Part shown: piece after piece, positions 7,720-12,819 of the stretch | How positions within the stretch are numbered: the stretch's first letter is position 1 | How the letters are laid out: every line of letters starts with the position of its first letter | Assembly (NCBI GenBank): GCA_964559455.1 | Contig: CAZLHO010000072.1 | Coordinates: 1-12,819 of the forward strand | Direction of reading: 5' to 3' | Source: CAZLHO01 sp964559455 | Lineage (GTDB): Bacteria; Krumholzibacteriota; Krumholzibacteriia; LZORAL124-64-63 | Length of the DNA stretch: 12,819 nucleotides | Notes under the pieces: generated by a model | Database searches by the model: none | Told to the model about the DNA's origin: nothing | What the model saw: the letters and a program-made list of their open reading frames with translations, nothing else | Made by a program: the position numbers and the translations under genes

Positions 7720-7935
7720 CTTCGGCTCCTTCGGTGGTGGGGACTCGGGCGTGCCCGCATGCGGACGGATGACGTCCCGGGCGGGGGCGGCGCAGGCACC
7801 GGGGATGAATACGCAGGAATCTGTAGGGTGTTTCGGCGGTGGCGGCGGAATGAGCCGGCGGGAACGCCGAGCCGAAGGCCAAATATTCCTGGCGACTACA
7901 CCGGCCGGGGTTAGACTGGCTCCCGGAGGAGCGCC
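7720..7935. promoter_or_regulatory. Divergent intergenic region between metallo-hydrolase and cotransporter genes
   Basis: This 216-bp gap must hold the promoters of both genes, since they point away from each other. No convincing box pair was found. Candidates are TAGACT at 7912-7917 for the + strand and, on the - strand, GAAACA (7834-7829) with TATTCA (7811-7806) at a 17-base gap; each matches consensus poorly. AT-rich AAATATT at 7881-7887 sits between GCCA (7878-7881) and TGGC (7890-7893), a short inverted pair that could be a protein site. CGGCG-GGAA-CGCCG (7856-7869) is a small hairpin. GGAGGAG at 7925-7931 is the RBS of the cotransporter. Confidence 0.45.
7726..7731 (-). promoter_or_regulatory. 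Ribosome binding site setting the metallo-hydrolase start
   Basis: AAGGAG on the - strand is a near-perfect Shine-Dalgarno 6 bases before ATG 7719. The frame is open for a further 239 codons upstream, and this site plus the signal peptide shows that the extension is not coding. Confidence 0.85.
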
Positions 7936-10134
7936 ATGACCCGCAAGCTCGGCACATTCCTGGGCGTCTACACGCCGACGGTCCTGACGATCCTCGGCGT
8001 GATCATGTACCTGCGCTTCGGCTGGCTCGTGGGTCACCTCGGCCTGACGCGGGTCCTGCCCATCGTCCTGATCGCCAACGCCATCACCCTGGTCACGACG
8101 CTGTCCTTCTCGTCGGTGGCCACCAACGTCCGGGTCGGGGCCGGCGGCGCCTACCACATCATCTCGCGCAGCCTCGGCATCGAGATCGGCGCAGCCATCG
8201 GGCTCCCCCTGTTCCTGTCGCAGGCCTTCTCGGTCACCCTCTACGCCTACGGCCTGGCGGAATCGTTCCGCTTCATCTGGCCTGATCTGCCGCTGATCCC
8301 GGCGACCCTCGCGGTCATCCTGGCGGTCGGCGCCCTGGCCTACGTCGGCGCCGAGCAGGCCCTGAAGGCGCAGGTGCCGCTGCTGCTGCTGGTCGCCCTT
8401 TCGCTGATCGCGCTGGCGGCGGGCGCCGCGGCGCACTCGACGGGCGGCGCCGTCCCCCTGATCGCCCCCTCGGGCGCCGTGGGCTTCTGGGACGGATTCG
8501 CGGTCTTCTTCCCCGCGGTCACGGGCGTCATGGCGGGACTGGGCCTGTCGGGGGACCTGCGCAATCCCGGTCTCTCACTGCCCCGCGGGTCGCTGCTGGC
8601 GGTCTTCACGGGGCTGGTCGTCTACCTGATCGTGCCGGTGCTGCTGTCCGTGGGCGCTCGGCCCGAGCAGTTGCGCGACGACCCGCTGGTCTGGACCCGA
8701 GTGGCGGTCCTCGGCCCGGTGCTGGTCCTGCCGGGTCTGTGGGCGGCCATCTTCTCGTCCGCGGTGGGGTCGATGCTGGGCGCGCCCCGCACCTTGCAGG
8801 CGCTGGCGCGCGACAGCGTGGTCCCCCGTTTCCTGGCCCGGGACCGGGGTGGACGCGGCGACCTGGCCCCGGCGCTGATCGTTTCGCTCGTCCTCGCCCT
8901 CGGCGCGGTATGGCTGGGCGGACTCAACACCGTGGCGACGGTGGTGTCGATGTTCTTCCTGACGGTCTACGGCACCGTGAACGTCGTCGCCGCCTTCGAG
9001 GCCCTCAGCGGCGACCCCTCGTGGCGGCCCCGGCTGCGCGTGCCCTGGCTGGTGAACCTGGCCGGCGGCCTGGGCTGCTTCGCGGTGATGATGCTGATCG
9101 ACCCGCTGGCCGGTCTGGTCGCCGTGGTGGCCGAGCTGGCGCTGTGGCTGGCCATGTCGCGCAAGGAGCACCGGGCCCGCTGGGGCGATGCGCGGCGCGG
9201 GCTCTACGAGAGCCTCATCCGCTGGGCCCTGGTCAGGCTCACGGCCCACCCGATGTCGCCGCGCAACTGGCGGCCCCACGTGCTCGTCTTCGTCGAGAGC
9301 CTGCGCCACGAGCTGGACCTGGTGCGCTTCGGGGAATGGTTCAGCCAGGGCCGCGGCATCGTCACCGTCTGCAAGCTCGAGGTCGGGGACCTGCTGCAGG
9401 GCGACCTGCCGGACCTGGCGGGCCTTCGCGAGGAGATGCAGGCGGTCCTGAACGCCGAGGGCCTGGCCGCCTTCTCCGAGGTGGACATGGCCCGCGACCT
9501 GGTCGACGGCATCGTCGACGTGGCGCAGGCCAACGGGATGGCGGGCATCGCCAGCAACACGGTGCTGCTGGGCTGGCCCGACGACCCGGCGCTGCAGGTC
9601 GCCTTCCTGAGCGCCATGGGGCGGCTCGAGGCGATCAACAAGTCCCTGGTCTTCGGCCGCATCAAGCCCCGCCTGCTCTACAGGCGTTCCGGGGTGGAAA
9701 GGACGGTCGACGTCTGGTGGGGCGGTCTGCAGCGCAACGGCGACCTCATGCTGTTGCTGACCTACCTGCTGACCCGCAACCCCTCCTGGCGACGGAGCCA
9801 CGTCCGCATCCTGAGCCTGGCCTCGTCCGAGACGATGAAGAGCCAGACCGAGCTGCAGCTGTCGCGCCTGCTGCCGGCGATCCGCATCGACGCCGAGGTG
9901 CGGGTCCTGGTCAAGAGCCCCGAGGAGAGCGTGGCCACGGCCATCCAGAGGGAGAGCGCCGACGCCGAGGTCGTCCTGCTCGGCCTCGCGACTCCCGAAC
10001 CCGGCGACGAAGCCGAGTACGCCGGCCGTCTCGAGACGCTGGTCGGCGACCTGCCCACGGTCTTCTTCGTGAAGAACGCCAGCATGTTCATCGGCGAGCT
10101 GATCACGCCCGAGGAAGAAGCGGCCACGGAGTGA
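7936..10134 (+). CDS. SLC12-type cation-chloride cotransporter (NKCC-like, APC superfamily)
   Basis: This 732-residue protein has about 12 membrane segments in residues 10-405 and a soluble C-terminal domain (about 440-732). Family signatures are strong: GVIMYLRFGWLVG (21-33) in TM1, GGAYHIISRSLG (70-81) after TM2, FPAVTGVMAGLGLSGDLRNP (192-211) in TM6, and SSAVGSMLGAPRTLQALARD (274-293) in TM8. Compared from memory with animal members, Tyr103 in TM3 (TLYAYGLAE) matches the tyrosine tied to K+/Cl- binding. Ser274 and Ser275 match the serine pair seen in Na+-dependent NKCC/NCC proteins, where K-Cl members have Gly-Ala. This suggests Na+-coupled transport, an inference. RNWRPHVLVF (443-452) opens a domain like the SLC12 regulatory C-terminus with a UspA-like fold. 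GGAGGAG 4 bases upstream supports the start. The sulfatase-fold gene follows after 52 bases and may be co-transcribed. A general amino-acid permease is less likely given the TM6 and TM8 motifs. Confidence 0.88.
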   Translation: MTRKLGTFLGVYTPTVLTILGVIMYLRFGWLVGHLGLTRVLPIVLIANAITLVTTLSFSSVATNVRVGAGGAYHIISRSLGIEIGAAIGLPLFLSQAFSVTLYAYGLAESFRFIWPDLPLIPATLAVILAVGALAYVGAEQALKAQVPLLLLVALSLIALAAGAAAHSTGGAVPLIAPSGAVGFWDGFAVFFPAVTGVMAGLGLSGDLRNPGLSLPRGSLLAVFTGLVVYLIVPVLLSVGARPEQLRDDPLVWTRVAVLGPVLVLPGLWAAIFSSAVGSMLGAPRTLQALARDSVVPRFLARDRGGRGDLAPALIVSLVLALGAVWLGGLNTVATVVSMFFLTVYGTVNVVAAFEALSGDPSWRPRLRVPWLVNLAGGLGCFAVMMLIDPLAGLVAVVAELALWLAMSRKEHRARWGDARRGLYESLIRWALVRLTAHPMSPRNWRPHVLVFVESLRHELDLVRFGEWFSQGRGIVTVCKLEVGDLLQGDLPDLAGLREEMQAVLNAEGLAAFSEVDMARDLVDGIVDVAQANGMAGIASNTVLLGWPDDPALQVAFLSAMGRLEAINKSLVFGRIKPRLLYRRSGVERTVDVWWGGLQRNGDLMLLLTYLLTRNPSWRRSHVRILSLASSETMKSQTELQLSRLLPAIRIDAEVRVLVKSPEESVATAIQRESADAEVVLLGLATPEPGDEAEYAGRLETLVGDLPTVFFVKNASMFIGELITPEEEAATE

Positions 10135-10186
10135 CCGTCCCGATCCTCCGCGGCCCCAGGGAAAGGTCGATCATCGACTGGAATGC

Positions 10187-11680
10187 ATGATGAAGAACAG
10201 GCCCGGCGGCATGTTGTGGTTCGTGACGATCGCGATGCTGACCCTCGCGGGCGGCTGCGGATTTGCAGATGCAAATCCCGGCGAGTGGGCGGGCTCGGGG
10301 AATGCTCCGCCCCTGCGTCGCGTCATCCTGATCTCCTGCGACACGCTATCCGCGCAGCACCTCCAGTCCTACGGGTACGCGAAGGAGACGACGACCGTAT
10401 TTGACGCCCTGGCGGCCAAGGGCGTCCTCTTCCGGCACTGTCTGGCCCCCCAGGGCTGGACCCTGACCTCGCACATGACCATGCTCACCGGGCTGCTTCC
10501 GGGCGTGCACCGCGTCGGCAAGTACAGCGCCCTGCCGGAATCGATCCCGACGCTGCCCGAGCTGTTGCAGGAACAGGGATTCCGGACGGCCTTCCTTCCG
10601 ACCGACAACGAGTGGCTACGGGACCGCTACGGCTTCGATCGCGGCTTCGACCAGCACCACATGTACTCCCTGCAGGATCCGATCGTGCTGAACGGCAGCC
10701 AGTGGTTCCAGTACCGGGCCGAATCGGCGCCCGGCGAACCAGCCGTGCCCTTCTTCGTGATGTTCCACTTCATGGACGTGCACAGCCGTCCCCACACCTT
10801 TTCCTATCCCTATTCACCGCTTCAGCGCGGGGGCCGGATGGAATGCGATCCCGCCACCACGCCCAAGCGGAAGCACTTCTTGCCGATCGAGAAGGACGAC
10901 CTCCTGGGCGACATCCGGAACTGGGACCTCGCCGCCTACGACCCGGCCTTCCTGCGTTGCGCCTACGACGCCTGCGTCAGCGTCTGGGACAGCCTGAAAC
11001 TCGGCGAGCTGACTGAGTTGCTGGACGAAGGCGGCCACCTGCGCGACACCCTGCTCATCGTCACCGCCGATCACGGCGAGGAGCTGGGCGAGCACGGCGG
11101 CTATTTCCACGACTCGCCCTACGGCGAGGTCCGCGAAGTGCCGCTGCTGTTGGTCTGGCCGGGTCGCCTGCCGGAGGGCGCAGTGGTCGAGGCCCGCGTC
11201 GGACTGGCCGACCTGGCGCCGACCATCCTGGAACTGGCCGGGGTGCCGGCGCCGCCTTCCCTCCAGGGACTCTCGCTGGCGCCCCTGCTCGAAGACACCC
11301 GGGCGCCGTTCCCCGATCGGGATTTCCTGATCGACGGCAACTGGCGCGGCTGGGCCCATTTCCCCACGGCGCTCGTGGCCAAGGCGCGGGGATCGTGGTG
11401 GTCGCTCGTGGCCATGACCGACACCACCGGGACGACGGGCACCTTCGCGCCCGAGACGGTGGCCGAGGTCCACGGTCTCTTCGACCTGGACCGGGATCCC
11501 CTCGAGCGCGACGACCTTCAGACCGCCATGCCCGATCTGGTAACCGAGCTGATCCGCCGTATCGAGGCCCAACTGGCCGCCAACGCCGTCCTCGCCCGTG
11601 ATCTGGCCGCAGCCGGGGAAGGCGAGCCGGCCTCGATCTCCGAGGAGGCCGCCCGCAAGCTGCGGGCGCTGGGCTACTGA
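10187..11680 (+). CDS. Sulfatase/alkaline-phosphatase superfamily lipoprotein with Thr in the nucleophile position
   Basis: This 497-residue protein has a hydrophobic N-terminus (10-22) ending in LAGGC, a lipobox-like site with Cys24, so it is probably lipid-anchored. The sulfatase fold (about 43-360) shows the first metal Asp52 in ISCDTLSAQHLQSYGY, where sulfatases usually have DDxR. The catalytic loop WTLTSH is at 91-96, where Cys or Ser of C-x-P-S-R is replaced by Thr92 and Arg by His96. His194 and Asp197 lie in FHFMDVH, and Asp295-His296 with His303 in TADHGEELGEHG. Without Cys or Ser it cannot be made into a formylglycine sulfatase; Thr is the nucleophile in related phosphoethanolamine and phosphoglycerol transferases. 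A phosphodiester hydrolase or transferase is therefore at least as likely as a sulfatase. The end SEEAARKLRALGY is typical of a sulfatase group common in Acidobacteria- and Eisenbacteria-like genomes. The RBS is weak: GGA at 10180-10182 suits the second ATG (10190) slightly better than 10187. Confidence 0.87.
   Translation: MMKNRPGGMLWFVTIAMLTLAGGCGFADANPGEWAGSGNAPPLRRVILISCDTLSAQHLQSYGYAKETTTVFDALAAKGVLFRHCLAPQGWTLTSHMTMLTGLLPGVHRVGKYSALPESIPTLPELLQEQGFRTAFLPTDNEWLRDRYGFDRGFDQHHMYSLQDPIVLNGSQWFQYRAESAPGEPAVPFFVMFHFMDVHSRPHTFSYPYSPLQRGGRMECDPATTPKRKHFLPIEKDDLLGDIRNWDLAAYDPAFLRCAYDACVSVWDSLKLGELTELLDEGGHLRDTLLIVTADHGEELGEHGGYFHDSPYGEVREVPLLLVWPGRLPEGAVVEARVGLADLAPTILELAGVPAPPSLQGLSLAPLLEDTRAPFPDRDFLIDGNWRGWAHFPTALVAKARGSWWSLVAMTDTTGTTGTFAPETVAEVHGLFDLDRDPLERDDLQTAMPDLVTELIRRIEAQLAANAVLARDLAAAGEGEPASISEEAARKLRALGY
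10259..10278 (+). repeat. Perfect AT-rich hairpin inside the lipoprotein gene
   Basis: GGATTTGC (10259-10266) and GCAAATCC (10271-10278) are exact reverse complements around AGAT. The hairpin lies 70 bases into the gene and codes for the residues just after the lipobox Cys24 (GFADANP). It uses TTT, GCA, GAT, GCA and AAT in a row, whereas the rest of the gene strongly prefers G/C-ending codons. It may be an mRNA structure near the start of translation, a protein site, or chance. Confidence 0.6.
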
Positions 11681-11712
11681 CGGATCGGGCCGAGCCTTCC
11701 CCGACCACCGCG

Positions 11713-11738
11713 TTGCGATGGATTTCCACCTGTACTAT
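11713..11738 (+). promoter_or_regulatory. Tentative promoter of the DUF3450-TtpC operon
   Basis: TTGCGA (11713-11718) and TACTAT (11733-11738) each match 4 of 6 consensus bases, but the spacer is only 14 bases, shorter than usual. They lie in the 127-base gap after the sulfatase-fold gene, where the new operon would need a promoter. A small hairpin GGGAC-TCCG-GTCCC (11777-11790) follows just ahead of the RBS. No intrinsic terminator is visible after the stop at 11680, so read-through from the upstream gene is also possible. Confidence 0.25.
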
Positions 11739-11796
11739 GGTCCCTCGAGGCTGGCTTTCCGCCGGCCCTGGATACGGGGACTCCGGTCCCTCGAAT

Positions 11797-11801
11797 GGGA
11801 G
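11797..11801 (+). promoter_or_regulatory. Ribosome binding site setting the DUF3450 gene start
   Basis: GGGAG lies 6 bases before ATG 11808, while it abuts the in-frame ATG at 11802 and so cannot serve that codon. In-frame ATGs also occur at 11718 and 11598, the latter inside the preceding gene. Only the start at 11808 gives both proper spacing and a signal peptide near the N-terminus. Confidence 0.7.
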
Positions 11802-11807
11802 ATGGGC

Positions 11808-12611
11808 ATGAAGATCGATCCGAACGTCGCCCGGCCGACGCGCCGGCTGCGTGTGGCACTCGGCATCCTGGCCGCGGCCGCCCTGGCCCTCGCCGCCGGG
11901 GCCACAGCCTCCGAACTCGAAGACGTGCTGGATGCCGGGGCCGAGAACGTACGGCTGGCCCAGGCGTCGCAGCAGAGGATCGACGCCGCCGTGCTCGAGA
12001 CCGAGAACCTGGAGTCCGAGTACAAGCAGGTCGTCAAGCAGGTCGACGGGTTGAAGGTCTACAACGAGTACATGGAGCGGCAACTCGCCGGCCAGCGCGC
12101 CGAGCTCGACGAATTGCACCGCTCGATCGAGCAGATCGGCACCGTCGAGCGCCAGATCATGCCCCTGATGATGCGGATGTTCGACGGGCTGGAGCAGTTC
12201 GTCGACCTGGACCTCCCCTTCCTGAAGGAGGAGAGGCTGCAGCGCATCGAACGCCTGCGCGCCGTCATGGAGCGCTCCGACGTCACGGTCGCCGAGAAGT
12301 TCCGCCGCCTGACCGAGGCCTTCCAGATCGAGAACGACTTCGGCCGCACAATCGAGACCTACAAGGACGCGCTGGAGATCGACGGCGTGACGCTGGAGGT
12401 CGACGTGCTGCGCCTGGGCCGCGTCGGGCTCTACTACCAGACCTACGACGCCGGCGCGACCGGCCACTGGGACCCGGAGGCGAACGGCTGGAAGCCCCTG
12501 ACGAGCGGCGACGCCCGCAACCAGGTGCGCCGGGGGATCAGGATCGCGCGCCGGCTCGTGGCTCCGGACCTGCTGCTCGTCGACGTCCCGGCTCCGGAGG
12601 TGGCGCCATGA
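11808..12611 (+). CDS. Periplasmic DUF3450 family protein of a TonB-type system
   Basis: From ATG 11808 the protein has 267 residues. An Arg-rich start and a hydrophobic run (15-31) form a signal peptide with a likely cut after ATA near residue 34. Residues 38-115 are a charged helix with heptad-like spacing (ELEDVLDAG..., ETENLESEYKQVVKQVDGL), probably a coiled coil. The rest fits DUF3450: IMPLMMRMFDGLEQFVDLDLPFLKEER at 117-143, AFQIENDFGRTIETY at 171-185, and a C-terminal GRVGLYYQT..G..G.WD..A..W segment at 204-228. In gamma-proteobacteria this family is encoded just before a TtpC-type ExbB-like protein in TonB2 clusters and is thought to work with it in outer-membrane uptake; its exact activity is not known. 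The stop overlaps the next start as ATGA, so translation of the two is coupled, which supports the assignment. Confidence 0.85.
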   Translation: MKIDPNVARPTRRLRVALGILAAAALALAAGATASELEDVLDAGAENVRLAQASQQRIDAAVLETENLESEYKQVVKQVDGLKVYNEYMERQLAGQRAELDELHRSIEQIGTVERQIMPLMMRMFDGLEQFVDLDLPFLKEERLQRIERLRAVMERSDVTVAEKFRRLTEAFQIENDFGRTIETYKDALEIDGVTLEVDVLRLGRVGLYYQTYDAGATGHWDPEANGWKPLTSGDARNQVRRGIRIARRLVAPDLLLVDVPAPEVAP

Positions 12612-12819
12612 CGACCCGCCGCCTGATCATCGCGCTGCTGGCCCTGCTCGTCGCCGCCTCCGCCGCGGCCCAGGAAAACCGACCAGCCGACAGCCTGGAC
12701 GAGCTGCTGGACATGGTCCGCGAGGGGAGCGCTCGCGAACAGGCCGATAACCGAGAGCGCGAGGCCCGCTTCCGCGCGGCCCGCGACCAGCAGCAGCGCC
12801 TGCTGGCCGAGGCCGGGCG
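12608..12819 (+). CDS. TtpC-like MotA/TolQ/ExbB protein, N-terminal part (partial)
   Basis: Seventy codons are present before the window ends. The protein starts with a signal peptide (MTTRRLIIALLALLVAASAAAQ) followed by a charged helical stretch with SLDELLDMVREGSAREQADN and REREARFRAARDQQQRLLAEA. This pattern (xLDxLLxxVRxG... NxxREARFxxxxxxQxxLL) is typical of the periplasmic N-terminal extension of TtpC-type ExbB/TolQ homologues, which form a proton-driven channel in the inner membrane powering TonB. The channel domain lies beyond the window. GGAGG at 12596-12600 is well placed, and the start overlaps the DUF3450 stop by four bases. ExbB, ExbD, TonB and TPR genes would be expected to follow. 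Confidence 0.8.
   Translation, partial: MTTRRLIIALLALLVAASAAAQENRPADSLDELLDMVREGSAREQADNREREARFRAARDQQQRLLAEAG

Noticed and set aside
7720..8436. N-terminal extension of the metallo-hydrolase frame to position 8436
   Set aside because: It would run antisense through the cotransporter gene and bury the signal peptide at residue 240. The AAGGAG site and signal peptide place the start at 7719.
11598..11807. Upstream starts of the DUF3450 frame, including an overlap with the sulfatase-fold gene
   Set aside because: The extra residues are Arg/Pro-rich and unlike the family, and would displace the signal peptide. GGGAG at 11797-11801 fits ATG 11808.
1..12819. Defence system, prophage or mobile island
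   Set aside because: No nuclease, restriction, toxin, integrase, transposase or phage structural motif was found. Codon use is even throughout apart from the short hairpin at 10259-10278.

Overview
This is a high-GC bacterial window (roughly two-thirds G+C, with strong G/C preference at third codon positions). It holds six complete or nearly complete protein genes and two fragments cut by the window edges. The protein families point to a member of the FCB-like candidate phyla such as Eisenbacteria or Krumholzibacteria: a Ser/Thr kinase fused to a PD40/TolB-type propeller, a long LVIVD-repeat secreted protein with an 'NPFNP' FlgD/T9SS-like C-terminal domain, and a sulfatase-fold lipoprotein ending in the typical '..LRALGY'. 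This placement rests on recalled family distribution, not on a marker gene. No rRNA, tRNA, CRISPR, transposase or phage gene was seen.

Layout. Bases 1-51 are the tail of an unidentified gene. After an AT-rich promoter-like island comes the + strand kinase (215-2893). It converges, with a 10-base gap, on the - strand LVIVD-repeat protein (2904-6110). Upstream of that gene on the same strand lie an extended -10 promoter, a perfect 20-bp palindrome and a strong 13-bp terminator hairpin. The hairpin closes the secreted metallo-beta-lactamase-fold/TPR gene (6283-7719, - strand). A 216-bp divergent region separates that gene from a + strand SLC12-type cation-chloride cotransporter (7936-10134). The cotransporter is followed 52 bases later by a sulfatase/phosphatase-superfamily lipoprotein (10187-11680). 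The window ends with the first two genes of a probable TonB-system operon: a DUF3450 protein (11808-12611) overlapping by ATGA with a TtpC-like MotA/TolQ/ExbB protein (12608-, cut off).

How the genes relate. Most of the products are predicted to act in the envelope: a membrane kinase with an extracytoplasmic propeller, a secreted propeller protein, a secreted zinc hydrolase, an ion cotransporter, a lipid-anchored hydrolase/transferase and an energised outer-membrane transport motor. I see no single pathway that ties them together. The only solid operon is DUF3450-TtpC; cotransporter-sulfatase co-transcription is plausible.

I did not find convincing evidence for a wholly new system. The items most worth checking are the Thr-for-Cys sulfatase-fold lipoprotein, the two adjacent palindromes at 6201-6255, the AT-rich perfect hairpin inside the lipoprotein gene, the propeller inserted between the two parts of a probable single domain in the LVIVD protein, and the helical insertion in the metallo-hydrolase.
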